A DNA stretch of 64,000 nucleotides from Cacajao melanocephalus (GCA_963573385.1 CAUYLG010041520.1:1-64000); one strand, 5' to 3'. Positions 48,306 to 59,739 are shown, counted from the first letter of the stretch. Notes: generated by a model not told the origin, from the letters alone. A program made the numbers and translations.

Positions 48306-49529
48306 CAATGATGAGCCAAGGAGGTGTTTGTGTCGTTCTGGGATTTTTGACTTGCTAGTCAATGCACTGTGCTCTTCTGAGACCACTGTCTAAGCACAGT
48401 GGCCACATAACACACCAACCAGGCTGGTCGCTCAGCCTTGAGCCAAGCCTTCTCCCTTAACCAGACACACCGGCAAGTCAGCCACAGTCCAATCACATCC
48501 AAACCCCCAACTAGCACAGCCCTCCTCGCAAAGTGACACGGCTTTGTCTGACATGGCCCACGTACGGCACCTGACTCAAAGAAGATAGGTCTACAGGTTA
48601 GCCAACAATTACATGAGGCTTGTTGTAGAGGGCTCTGCCCACTAGGGGGCGATGCTACTTAGTTAGCTACCCCCGGGACTGGTAGGATCAAATTCATCAA
48701 GAAATGCACTGAAGCCAGGAGCCCAGGCAGGGCCTAAAAGAGGCTCCAAGATTGTCACAGCCCTGAGCTGAGGATGTACCCCAGTCCTGAGTCCTACTCA
48801 CAGAAGGACGCAATCAGCCTCCATTGAATCTCTCAGACCAATGTGACGGCAGCCCCTCCTGCCTTTGAATCTGATTCAGAATCCAGATCCATGTACCCTA
48901 ATCCCAGCTCTAAACCCATTCTGAATTGGCCCTTGGTTAAGGGGCATTCCGGGATTCAGCAGAAGTGGCGAGCGGCTCCTGGAGATTGGGTCTTGACAAT
49001 CTGAATCCCTTAGAACTGGCTTCCCGGCGGCCTCTCTGGATTTTCATAATGCCTTGACCCACTGAACAGGAGCATCTCTGAGAATAAATTCAGTGGAACA
49101 GAATTTCACGCCAGGATTCGTTTCCTTTTCACATTTTAAAAAAAGGGGTCTGCTTCCAAGGATCAAAACATAACTTTAAATTAGGCTGTAGCCTCTGGAA
49201 GCCCAGTGGCTGTGGTCTTGCTCTCTGCTATTTCTTGAAATGTTTCACACAGACTCTCCCTCTGCCACGCTCCAGTGGTCAAGAGAGCTCAAAAACATGG
49301 CTGTGCTACCAGTCTCCGCCGTTTCTTTCTTCCGCTCACCTCCATCTCTTCTTAAGCTATTTCTCTTCTTTGATGTCTAAGCCTTATTTTTCCAGGTAGA
49401 GGAGATAGCTGACAGGATCAGAAGGTAGCCTCTTGCAAGGTTACTCTTACTGCAAATACTACTACAGCAAGTTCACGCACACACAGCACTGAGCTGAATT
49501 ATTTTCTAATCTTCAGTAGAAAAGGTTTT
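48306..49529. other. GC-richer single-copy block
   Basis: About 1.2 kb with no recognised repeat and above-average GC for the window. It contains the CTCF-like motif at 48638-48654. No CpG island and no coding frame. Confidence 0.45.
48638..48654 (+). promoter_or_regulatory. Candidate CTCF binding site
   Basis: 'cccactagggggcgatg' agrees with the CTCF core CCACYAGGGGGCGC at all but the final base, and has the favoured T/C alternative at position 5 of the core. It sits in repeat-free DNA. Orientation: plus. Binding is inferred from the motif only. Confidence 0.7.
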
Positions 49530-49723
49530 TTTGTTGGATGGAGAAAGTCATCTATATCAGCCTAACATGAAGATTGAACTGAGAGACTGATGGGAAGCAG
49601 ATCTTGAGAGTCAGTTCTCCAATTTCCCCTTCTAAACAAAGGGCAGCGCTTTTGCACACTCATTCATCCAACAGAGATTTCCTCGGTGCCTCCACTGTGC
49701 CTCTGTTCCAACACCTCTGTTGT
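49530..49723 (+). repeat. 194-bp inverted duplication, arm 1
   Basis: Reads from 'tttgttggatggagaaagtc' to 'caacacctctgttgt'. The reverse complement of 52848-53041 matches it without gaps at 175 of 194 positions (about 90%). The last ~60 bases have L2-like character ('cattcatccaacagagattt'); the first ~130 match no family I know. Confidence 0.95.
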
Positions 49724-50037
49724 CTTCACCAAGATCTATGCTCGTGGCCGTGGTAGCGGCCCATATGGCCGGGTGCAAAAAAGAACCTTCTAAATCTAGC
49801 ATTCGCCACTCATGGTTATATTATTTTCCCTTCCTTTTCCTATCCAGCAAGCTAGCACTGATTTGGGTCCCAACCTCTGGTATCAATGTGCCATCCCTAT
49901 TCTAGGGGCAGTCAAAGCTAGATGTCCTGTAGAATTAAGCCAATGAGAGGTGCGAAGCTAGCAAAAGCAACTATGATATTTTCAAACAGCAGCTATCACG
50001 AAAACGAGTGATGATAGCATTCCCTTTTGGGGAAAAC
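49724..50037. other. Unassigned sequence
   Basis: Nothing recognised. Confidence 0.4.
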
Positions 50038-50112
50038 GCACACACGCACACGCACACGCACACACACACAGATGCACACTGTTGCAGGCACACAGACATA
50101 CACACGCACACA
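50038..50112. repeat. (CA)n-rich tract with CG steps
   Basis: CACACA and CACACG units with a short interruption near 50070-50090. Alternating purine-pyrimidine sequence. Confidence 0.95.
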
Positions 50113-50114
50113 GG

Positions 50115-50225
50115 GTATGGTTCAAATCTAAGCTTGGATCTTTCCTGGCTGTATGTGATCCTTAGCCTTTTGTGCCTCTGCTTCCTCATCTGTAAAATGG
50201 GGTTGTACTGTGAATGCTAAACTAA
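50115..50225 (+). mobile_element. MIR core
   Basis: 'tatggttcaaatctaagctt' and 'gcttcctcatctgtaaaatg' are conserved sense MIR blocks. Confidence 0.75.
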
Positions 50226-50269
50226 AAGACACTGATGAAAGTGTCTGCCCTAGAGTAGGTGCAAATATG

Positions 50270-51090
50270 CCCTTTCTCACCCTCTCTTCCTCCTGCAGCT
50301 CTACAAGTCATCCCCAGTCCAGATCAACTGCTGAGCTCCAGACCTCTGCGTCTGACTGCCTGTGGGCACCTCCCCGCAATGTCCCAACATGTCCCAAAGA
50401 GAATCCATCATCTTCCCCAACACACCTGCTCCTCCTTCCGCGCTCCCTGCATCACTGCCTGTGACCACCTTCCACCCAGTTGCCTAAGCCAGGAATCAGC
50501 TGGGAGGCCGCATTCTCCTTCATCAACTCCTTTAGAACCTACTCCTCCATTTCTTGAATTTGTCTACTTCTCCTCATCCTTGCTTCTGTCTCCCTAATTC
50601 AGTGCAGGCCACTATCTACAACAGTCCTTAACTGCTCTCCAGGTATCCTTTCCTGTCCCCCATCTAACCCATTCTCCAACCCCACAGCTAGAGAAATTTT
50701 TCTAAATATTCAAATCTAAACAAGTCGCTTGCTTGCCTTAAAATCTTCCATGGCTCACCACTGCCCTCAAGATAAAATACAATCTGTTTATACGTGGTGG
50801 CATCTGAAAGCCTTCATTGTCTTTAGCCACACCTCTTGCCCCTCTTGGTTTTTGGGTCCACAATGAATTTCTTTCCATCTCTTGAATGAACGCACGGTCC
50901 AGATCCCTGCACATGTTCCTTCCCTCTGCCTGAAATACTCCATATCTCTCCCCTAGCCACACTTCACATGGCTAACCCTTCTTCATCCTTCAGATATTTA
51001 ACTTAGACAGTGTCTATTCCTGCACACATTACATCCCAGCACCCACCACAGGGCCTGATGATCTTTGGTAAATGCAAGAATAATTTGACA
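50270..51090 (+). mobile_element. Long L2 (ORF2 3' part to near the 3' end)
   Basis: The longest L2 here. Sense order: 'cccattctccaaccccacag', 'aaaatcttccatggctcacc', 'actgccctcaagataaaata', 'gcacatgttccttccctctg', 'catccttcagatatttaact', 'cagcacccaccacagggcct'. Related to LINE-2 reverse transcriptase; no usable frame remains. The 112-codon frame at 50259-50597 lies in it and is not a gene. Confidence 0.87.
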
Positions 51091-51654
51091 CTCAAGGGTT
51101 TGCCTAGATGTGGCAGGAAAACGTCTAACCTGCCCTCCTCAAGAGACTTGCATGTGTTTACTTTTACAAACCCATTCTCATAAGCTGGTTGAAGTCTGCT
51201 AGGGGGAGACTTGGGATATGGCCATCAGGTGGCATTTCCTACTGCCTGGGCTGTCTTCCATCCTGGAGATGCAGCTGAGCAGAAAGCAAAACAGCCGTTG
51301 AAATCAAAAGTTGCCGCAGCTTCCCCAAAGCCAAGTTTCTCCTATAAACCTGAAGTTTTTCTGCCATAACTCTTAGACCTCACATGACCTTGCCTGGGGT
51401 AGTAGCAGTCTTCTTAGCAGGCAGCTTGCTATCTGAGTGGATTGCTGCTCTGAGACGGAAATAGTGCAACTCCCAGAGATGTGAGGGTGTGGGAAAACAA
51501 TCAAAATCAGGTAGACAGGACCAGCTCTTTGGCTTCCTGACTCCTGGGTACCTTGGTGTCTGTCGTGTCCAACATGCATTTTATAACCTAGTAGCTGGGC
51601 AGATTTGGGTCTATGCCTGGGCCTGGGCACCTGGCCCTTCTGGTTAAGCATTTT
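51091..51654. other. Unassigned sequence
   Basis: No repeat recognised. A weaker CTCF-like string 'ggccatcaggtggca' lies at 51220-51234. Confidence 0.4.
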
Positions 51655-51763
51655 CTTTTTCTCTTTTTGGTTTCTTTCTTTCTTTCTTTTCTTTTCTTTC
51701 TTTCTTTCTCTCTCTCTCTCTCTTTCTTCCTTCCTTCCTTTTTTCTTTCTTTTTCTTTTTTTT
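51655..51763. repeat. Pyrimidine (CTTT/TCTC)n tract at an Alu tail
   Basis: TTTC, TC and TTCC units for about 105 bases, grown from the T-rich end of the neighbouring Alu. The long Glu/Arg/Lys frame on the minus strand is its translation. Confidence 0.96.
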
Positions 51764-52036
51764 TGACAGGGTCTGGCTCTGTTACCCAGGCTGGAGTATA
51801 GTGGCACAATCACAGCTCACTGCAGCCTCAACCTCCTGGGTCAAGGGACCATCCCATCTCGGCCTCGAGTAGCTGGGACTAGAGATGCATGCTGGGCTAA
51901 TTTTTTTTAGGGTTTCTCCATGTTTCCCAGGCTGATCGCAACCTCCTGGCTCAAGTGATCCTCCCGCCTCAGCCTCCCAAAGTGCTGGGATTGCAGGTGT
52001 GCTGGGATTGCAGGTGTGTGCCACCATGCCTGGCCA
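51764..52036 (-). mobile_element. AluJ-like element with an internal 17-bp tandem duplication
   Basis: Reverse-complement Alu 'gacagggtctggctctgtta' to 'gtgccaccatgcctggcc'. The unit 'tgctgggattgcaggtg' occurs twice in tandem (51983-51999 and 52000-52016), a local slippage product. Part of the middle is missing. Confidence 0.95.
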
Positions 52037-52254
52037 CATTTGGCATTCTCACAGTCAGCTTTTGCTGGAGTTAAATCCCTTGGTAATGCCTCTGAAAGCC
52101 TTGCCCCAGCATCCTCCTCCTGTCAGCTGATCTAGCGAGTAACATCTCCAGAAGTCAGTAAGATGTTCTGGTTCTTCCTTTGCTCTTCAAGGAACTGCCC
52201 AACCCATACCCATCACCCATACTCCCTCTCCAGTGGGAACTTCCAAAAAAGTAC

Positions 52255-52830
52255 TTTGATGATGAGTATGGGCTCTGGAGTCAGACTGATCCAGGTTCAA
52301 ATCCTGCCTCTCCCAAGTACTTGGCTGTCTCAGTCAGCTGGGCTGCTGTAACAGAATGCCATAGACTAAGTAGGCTTAAACAACCAACATTTATTTCTCA
52401 CAGTCTGGAGGCTGGAAGTCCAAGATCAGGGTGCCAGCATGGTCAGTTCCTCAATGAGGATCCCCTTTCCCAGGTATATCCTCATACAGCTTCATGGATC
52501 CTCCTCTTCTTAGAAAGACACTAATCCTATCATGGAGACTCCACCCTTATGATCTAAACCTAAGTACCTCCCCAAGGACACATCTCCCATCACCTTTGCA
52601 CTGATAGGGGTCAGGGCTTCAAACTATGAATTTATAAGGAACACAAACATTCAGTCCATATCACTGAGAAAGTCACTCGACCTCTCCAAAACCCACTTTC
52701 CCCTGTTGTAAAATGAGAAAGGTAATATCTACCTCAGAGGATCGCCAGAAGGATTAAATTAATACATAAAGAAAGCATATGTGGCTGGCACGTGGTGACC
52801 CCTCTGTTAATGTTATAATCGGATCATGAT
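52255..52830 (+). mobile_element. MIR split by an MLT1 LTR
   Basis: Left 52255-52325 ('ggctctggagtcagactgat', 'ggttcaaatcctgcctctcc') and right 52664-52830 ('aaagtcactcgacctctcca', 'aggattaaattaatacataa') join into one sense MIR. Confidence 0.85.
52326..52663 (-). mobile_element. MLT1-family solo LTR (ERVL-MaLR)
   Basis: 'tgtctcagtcagctgggctg', 'aacatttatttctcacagtc', 'tggaagtccaagatcagggt', 'acaaacattcagtccatatc'. Complete LTR with no internal part; lies inside the MIR. Confidence 0.88.
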
Positions 52831-52847
52831 TTTTATGCCCTCGGGGC

Positions 52848-53041
52848 ACAACAGAGGTGTTGGAACAGAGGCACAACAGAGGCACTCAGGAAATCTCTGT
52901 TGGATGAATGAGTGTGCAAATGCTCTGCCTTTTGTTTAGAAAGGGAAACTGGAGAACCGACTCTCAAGATCTGATTCCCTTCAGTTTCTCAGCTCAGTCC
53001 TCATGTTAGGCTGATGTAAATGACTTTCTCCATCCAACAAA
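52848..53041 (-). repeat. 194-bp inverted duplication, arm 2
   Basis: Ungapped reverse-complement partner of 49530-49723, about 3.1 kb away. Homology stops sharply at both ends. Confidence 0.95.
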
Positions 53042-53114
53042 GTCAACTCCCAGCCCTGGCTGATGGAGATACCAAACCTCTCCTGGCTGGCCTGCCGGTC
53101 GGTTTAGGCTGAGG

Positions 53115-53337
53115 CTGCACTGTCCAGGATTACGCTCTCCATGATGGCAGCTGATAGATACAAGTGGCCTTTTAAATAACGGAAATGTATTAACACTTCA
53201 GTAAAACTAAAAGTAGACTCTCAGTCACAGTAAACATATTTCAAGGGCTGAGCATCCACCTGGGACCAGTGGCTACCATTTTGGACAGCACAGAGAACAT
53301 TTCCATGACCACAGAAAGTCCTATTGAGCAGGGCAGA
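53115..53337. mobile_element. Non-autonomous DNA transposon (hAT-like)
   Basis: Internal and terminal inverted pieces: 'gctgcactgtccaggat' at the left and 'attttggacagcacagag' at the right, followed by 'gaacatttccatgaccacag'. 'ccagtggctaccattttgga' is a hallmark phrase of a common mammalian MITE. Name uncertain. Confidence 0.65.
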
Positions 53338-53748
53338 TCCAGAGCCCCCAAGTTGGATTGGCAGCTCTGTAATAATGTGTCGTGACGGACTTGATTGGAA
53401 ATTATGGGCAAGATATGACTGAAGCAGATCCACTGTGTGAGTCCTGAGCAGGCCCTGGTGTCCCCAAGACCTGAACCTTACCCAGCTCACCCCTGATTCC
53501 AACCTGACTCCTTTTGGCTCTGGGGTCTGATGCGGAGGTCGGTCTCCATGCATGCATTCACTTGGCAAGCTGCAATCACTCTCTCTCCCCCATCTGGCTT
53601 GGGTTTTGTTATTTGCTGCACGCCCTTGCTCCAAGTCCTTTATCAGGGGCTTATGCAGTTGTTCTACCAGGGTTCCATTCCAGCAGCAACCTCCTTCGGC
53701 TCTGCTCACTCCCTTAGAATATTCCAAGCCTCTTTTTGAGAAGGTCCC
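53338..53748. other. Unassigned; longest open frame of the window crosses it
   Basis: The minus frame 53221-53790 (189 codons) starts in the MLT1 LTR and ends in the DNA transposon, so both ends are transposon-derived. The middle matches nothing I know. Treated as chance. Confidence 0.4.
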
Positions 53749-54440
<692 letters not shown>

Positions 54441-54479
54441 GGGTTAGGGTTAGAGTTACACTTATGGCGGACCTAGTAG

Positions 54480-54612
54480 ACTCACACAGCCTCCCAGAAT
54501 GAAGTTAAGTCCTGGGTACACCATTTACCTTCACCTTCCTCTCTATTAGCCTCAGTTTTCCTATTTACAAAACAGGGAAACACTACTTCCTATCTCACAA
54601 GGTTTTAGTCCT
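54480..54612 (+). mobile_element. MIR
   Basis: 'tctattagcctcagttttcc' and 'tatttacaaaacagggaaac' are the sense MIR core. Confidence 0.75.
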
Positions 54613-55300
54613 TCAAATTCACCATTCTCTTGCTCTGTGGCTGTTTCCTTTTTTTTCCTCTTGATTTTTTTTTTAAGACAGGGACTTGCTTTGTTGCCCA
54701 GGCTAAAGTGTAGTGGCACCGTCACAGCTCACTGCAGCCATGAACTCCTGCCTCAGCCTCTCAAGTAGCTGGGACTACAGGAGCCAACCACCATGTCTGG
54801 TTAATTTTTAAAAATTTTTCATAGAGATGGGGTCTCGCTATGTTGCCTAGGCTGGTCCCAAACTCCTGGCCCCAAGTGATCTTCCCACCTCAGCCTCCAA
54901 AGTGCTGAAATTACAGGCATGGGACACTGAGCCCCACTGGCTGGTTCCTTTTCTAAGGAAGCCTCTCCCTCCTCTCTTCAAACACTTAACTCCATCCTTT
55001 GGCTCTCAGCTAACAGTCACAACTGGAACTACTGATGGGGTCAACCCCTCCTCCCCATTATAATCTCTGCTATCTCTGTGGTCCTGGCCTTTCCTGGCAC
55101 CTGTCCACATGGTGTGTGTGGTCATTTCATTTCAAGTTTGCACCACTAGACTGCAAGCTACCCAAGGCAGGAGAGCTTTTTTGTTTTTTGTTTGTTTATT
55201 TTTATTTTATTTTATTTTTTGCTCATCTTAGCATCCCAGCACCTAGCACTGTGCCTAGAAGATGAACAGAAGCTGTTATGTGACTACATGGAAAGATGGA
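54605..55300 (+). mobile_element. L2 3' part split by an AluJ
   Basis: 54605-54660 and 54946-55300 follow L2: 'tctaaggaagcctctccctc', 'accactagactgcaagctac', 'catcccagcacctagcactg'. A T-rich insert at 55176-55220 interrupts it. Confidence 0.65.
54665..54943 (-). mobile_element. AluJ-like element
   Basis: Reverse-complement old Alu: 'aagacagggacttgctttgt', 'gctcactgcagccatgaact', 'tgggactacaggagccaacc'. Confidence 0.95.
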
Positions 55301-55314
55301 AGGATACTGGGAAG

Positions 55315-55399
55315 ATTAAGCTAGACCATCCATACATAGCACTTAACACCGTGCCCAGGGCAGAGTAGGTTCTTTCTAACAGCAAGCTACTGTCCTTTT

Positions 55400-55400
<1 letters not shown>
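55315..55400 (+). mobile_element. MIR/L2 3' fragment
   Basis: 'tacatagcacttaacaccgt' and 'gcccagggcagagtaggttc'. Confidence 0.45.
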
Positions 55401-55900
<500 letters not shown>

Positions 55901-56659
55901 TCCATATGTCATAAAAGGGGTGGCACAGGTGGCTGTGGCACTCTGAGTCAAGGTGGTCTTTCTATCCTTGTAGGGGATGGAGGATCAGTCAACGAATTAC
56001 CCATTTCTGAAGTTCAGATTATGAGAAAGCCCAGGCCCAGGCACCCTTGAGGCCCCAGGCAGTTATACCCACATGGAAAGAAGGATCCTAAACGGAACAG
56101 ACTTGGTTCAATGACGTAAGAGACAGCAAGCTGGGCTGCGCTCAACAGTCCTGACAATGAGTGGAAACTACAAAGCTATGGCACTTTGAGCATGGGTATT
56201 GATAACAGAAACAGTCTGTTAGGCAGAGAGAATATTATTAACATTTGTAGCCAATTAGAAATAACTAAAACCACAATCAATGACAGGCTCAATACTAGTA
56301 TCGAATTGGAATGATATAATGATTAAAGCAAAGACATTGTTTAAGTGGGTAAGAAAGAAGCAGGAAGCGCCTATTCTATTCAGAACTTCTTATTTCTGTC
56401 TCCGCTTTGAGGGTGGAGAGAATTAGAGGAAATAGAGAACAGGAGTACCCAAGGTACCTCCCTTATCTCATCATAGGTGCAGGAGGAATCTTTTCGTGAC
56501 ACACTGATAATGCTGCAAGTTATTCTGGGAGCTCTGGAGAAAAGCAAGGGAGAAGACACACATAGGTAGGTACTGTGTGCTGCTTAGAAGATAATATCTC
56601 TCTACAGAACTAAAGTTACCTTCCATTCAAAGGCCCAACTCAGGAGCATAAATGCTAAA
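55901..56659. other. Unassigned sequence
   Basis: No gene or repeat recognised. Confidence 0.4.
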
Positions 56660-56770
56660 TGCTTACTGTGATTCTTCAATGTGCCAGGTGCCATGATGGG
56701 AGCTGGGAATGCTACTGTTGACAAGACAGGCTCAGTCCTTGACCCCTAGAGGTTTTAATTCTCTAAAAGC
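56660..56770 (-). mobile_element. L2 3' fragment
   Basis: 'caatgtgccaggtgccatga' and 'gctactgttgacaagacagg' match reverse-complement L2. Confidence 0.65.
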
Positions 56771-56945
56771 CTCACCTGAGGAAATACCTGCACCTAGATG
56801 GCCCCCATGGTAGCCTCCAGGAAGAAAAGCCTCAGAGTCTGATATTCCCTCTAAATTAGGCACCTGACCAGATGAAAAGGGATGGAAATTCCAGAACATA
56901 TGACCAGGGCATGATGGAAGGACAACTGTTACTTTTACACGCTCT

Positions 56946-56996
56946 ATATCATATATATATATATGATATTATATATATATACATATGTATGTATTT
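56946..56996. repeat. (TA)n / TATG-type AT microsatellite
   Basis: Alternating AT sequence abutting the Alu that follows. Confidence 0.9.
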
Positions 56997-57282
56997 CAGA
57001 CGGAGTCTCACTCTGTCACTCAGGCTGGAGGGCAGTGGTGCCATCTTGGCTCACTGCAACCTCCACCTTCCAGATTCAATTGATTCTCCTGCCTCAGTTT
57101 CATGAGTAGTTGGGATTGATTACAGGTGTGCACCACCACATCTGGCTAATTTGTGTATTTTTAGTAAAGGCGGGGTTTCACCATGTTGGCCAGGCTAGTC
57201 TCAAACTCTTGACCTCAGGTGATTCACCTACCTCAGCTTCCCAAAGTGCTGGGATTACAGGCGTGAGCCACCATGCCCAGCC
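56997..57282 (-). mobile_element. Alu element (AluS-like)
   Basis: Reverse-complement Alu 'cagacggagtctcactctgt' to 'agccaccatgcccagcc'. The left-arm tail is replaced by the AT microsatellite. Confidence 0.96.
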
Positions 57283-57494
57283 TATTATATAATATTTTTA
57301 ATCAACTTTTAATTATACTTTTTTTATAAATTAAAAATAATTTATAATTTGTTTTTATACTCAGTATAAAAAATACTCTGTATAAAAATAAATTATAAAT
57401 AAAAATTAAAAGTTAAAAAGTGATAAAATAAATTATTAAATTAAATTAATAAAAAATCTTAATTACAAAAACAAATTCATTTTTATACAGAGTA
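57283..57494. repeat. AT-rich interrupted palindrome
   Basis: About 210 bases of >85% AT with nested inverted repeats: 57304-57314 pairs with 57404-57414 (11 bp perfect); 57341-57364 pairs with 57378-57399 (one mismatch, small gap); 57374-57389 pairs with 57479-57494 (16 bp perfect). The shared element is 'tactctgtataaaaat'. Confidence 0.9.
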
Positions 57495-57804
57495 GTATCC
57501 ACCTAGGCAAAGCAAAACCTTATAATCTCCTGCCTCAATTGCTTGAACTGGTATCTCCCATTCTAGTGTTTTCAAAAATCCAGTGGGCAATGCTTATGTA
57601 TCAGTCATTCTGTTAATGAAGCCCCTGCCATGTGTCAGGCCCTGAGGTCCCTGCCAGGCCCCTCTACAGAATGGAAGGCAAGATCCATGGAGGACATAAG
57701 ATCTGAAACCCACAAAACAGTAATATTTTGCTTCCTGAGTTAAAGCAATAATCTTCTGAACTGTGATTGTATATTTCATCTATACAATGCATCTCTTACG
57801 GTAA
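57495..57804. other. Unassigned sequence
   Basis: Nothing firm. 'gccatgtgtcaggccctgag' near 57629 could be an L2 trace. Confidence 0.35.
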
Positions 57805-58865
57805 AAGCTGACATTCATTGAACACCTACTATGTGAAGTGCTCTGTTCTAAGCATTTTATATACATCTACTAATTTAATTCACAATTCCATCAGGTACAT
57901 GCTATTAGTATCCCCATTTCACAGATGGCTTTCCTGAAATCTCATGAACCAATCCCTGTTAGCTTCAAACTTGTCTTCTGCAGCTTCCTCACCACTGTCA
58001 GCCTTTATGGAATTGAAGAGAGTCAGGGGCTTTCTCTAGATTAGGCTTTGGCTTAAGGGAATTGTGTAGCTAGTATGATATCCTATCCAGACACTCAAAC
58101 TTTCTCCATATCAGCAATAAAGCTGTTTTTCTTTCTCCTTTGTAGGTTCACTGGAGTAGCACTTTTACTTTCTTTCGAAAACATTTTTGCATTCACAACT
58201 TGGCTGTTTTGTGCAAGAGCCTAGCTTTTGGCCTATCTCAGCTCTCAACATGCCTTCCTCACTAAGCTTTATTATTTCTAGATTTTGATTTTAAAGTGAG
58301 AGACGTGTAACTGCTCCTTTCACTTGAACATATAGATGTCATTGTGAGGTTATTAGTTGACCTAATTTTCATATTGTTGTGTCGTAAGGAATAGGGAAGT
58401 CCAAGGAGAAGAAAAGAGATGGGGGAATGGCCAGACAGTGAAGCAGTCAGAACACACACGACATTTATTAAGTTCACTGCCTTACATGGCCAAGGTTTGT
58501 GGCACCCCAAAACAATTAAATAGGAACATCAAAGGCCACTGATAACAGATCATCATAACAGATATAATAATACTGAAAAGGTTTAAAATATTGCAAGAAT
58601 TACTAAGATGTAACACAGAGACATAAAGTGAGTGCCCACTGCTGGAAATATGGTGCCTATAGACTTGCTTAATGCAGGGTTGCCACAAACCTTCATCTTG
58701 TAAAAAATGCAATATCTGCAAAGTGCAATAAAGTGTGAAAAAATGAGGTATGCCTATAAAGATAAGAAACATAAGGCTCAAAGCAGTTAAATAACTTTCC
58801 CAGTGTCACATATGTAAGGGCTGCAGTTTGGACCAAGGTTTTTAAGTTGCAGAACTCACAACTCC
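57805..58865 (-). mobile_element. MIR split by a Tigger1 fragment
   Basis: Left 57805-57929 ends 'cccatttcacagatgg'; right 58757-58865 resumes 'agataagaaacataaggctc' and 'aactttcccagtgtcacata'. The two parts abut in MIR coordinates. Confidence 0.82.
57930..58756 (-). pseudogene. Tigger1 (TcMar) 5' part with transposase N-terminal relic
   Basis: The right end 'gaggtatgccta' is the Tigger1 terminal inverted repeat, and 'gttgccacaaaccttcatct' and 'gtgcaataaagtgtg' precede it. On the minus strand the stretch from about 58260 down to 57930 encodes a decayed CENP-B-like transposase start: reading rightmost to leftmost gives EEGMLRAEIGQKLGS and, after stops and frameshifts, [19 protein letters not shown]. 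In the family this region is the helix-turn-helix DNA-binding part; the DDE catalytic domain and other end are missing, so the copy is inactive. It sits exactly inside a MIR. Confidence 0.9.
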
Positions 58866-58921
58866 CAATTTCAATATATACTACAAAGCTACAGTAATCA
58901 AAATAATGTGGTACTGGCATC
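58866..58921 (+). mobile_element. Short L1 ORF2 fragment
   Basis: 'atatactacaaagctacagt' and 'aatgtggtactggcat' match ORF2; 56 bases only. Confidence 0.7.
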
Positions 58922-58972
58922 TAGTCTAATAAGGCTTCAAGCATGGTTACACAGGCTGAACCATGGCAAAAA

Positions 58973-59023
58973 TCTAGAGGACACTATTCACAATGATATC
59001 TGTGTAAACAGTGTCCTCCTAGA
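58973..59023. repeat. 51-base hairpin-forming inverted repeat
   Basis: Left arm 'tctagaggacactattcac' (58973-58991) pairs with 'gtgtaaacagtgtcctc' and 'ctaga' (59002-59023), with three or four mismatches and a very short loop. A second small palindrome, 'gttgtgcagtgcacaac', lies directly after at 59024-59040. Confidence 0.8.
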
Positions 59024-59107
59024 GTTGTGCAGTGCACAACCTGCTCAGCCTTACATGCCAGTTCTGCATCAGAAAACTGATGTTATTAAACTATAAACAT
59101 AGGCAAA

Positions 59108-59212
59108 CTCACCGTGGTTTTGATTTGCATTTCTCTAATGACCAGTTGTAATGAGCTTTTTTTCATGTTTGCTGGCTGCACAAATGTCTTCTTTTGATAA
59201 GCGTCTGTTTAT
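59108..59212 (-). mobile_element. L1 ORF2 fragment
   Basis: 'ggttttgatttgcatttctc' to 'gtcttcttttgataagcgtc' is reverse-complement L1 ORF2 C-terminal region. Confidence 0.88.
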
Positions 59213-59739
59213 TAAAATAAGAGTTATTAAAATAAGCTAGGAGACACATGGCTACGTACCTTCCCTCAGGTTGCTCTTGGTTATATTAAAGAGTTAAGAC
59301 ATATGTATAGCACAAATTGAAGGGAGCTACTGTAACAAATTTCACTTCAGTTTTTTTCCATGAAGTAGGAAGTTTCACAGGTTTTCACCATCAGGTACAG
59401 AAAAAATATGTAGCTTCAAAGCAGTTTTGCTTCTTTGCTGTGCTATGCTGTTAGGTCTTTTATTTTTTTTTAACAGTGTTTTCAACTCCACTGTAATTCT
59501 TTATCTTTCCTCATCTCTCTGCGCCAGTGCCAGTGACATCTGTTTCACACAGGGATCATTTTTATCAACAAAGCAGTTTCACTGCAAGGATGTAATGTAG
59601 GTTTCAAGAGGCTGCAGATGCCTCTACTTCCATAGGAAGGTTTGTGGTCAATATTGAATATGAAGACCTGTGATCTTCTTTGGGGTGAAATCAGAGCATG
59701 GTAAGGGATTCAAATTGTTGTCATGCAATTCATCACATT
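59213..59739. other. Unassigned sequence
   Basis: Nothing recognised. Confidence 0.4.

Noticed and set aside
51373..51813. 146-codon minus frame rich in Lys, Arg and Glu
   Set aside because: It translates the CTTT/TCTC tract and an adjoining Alu.
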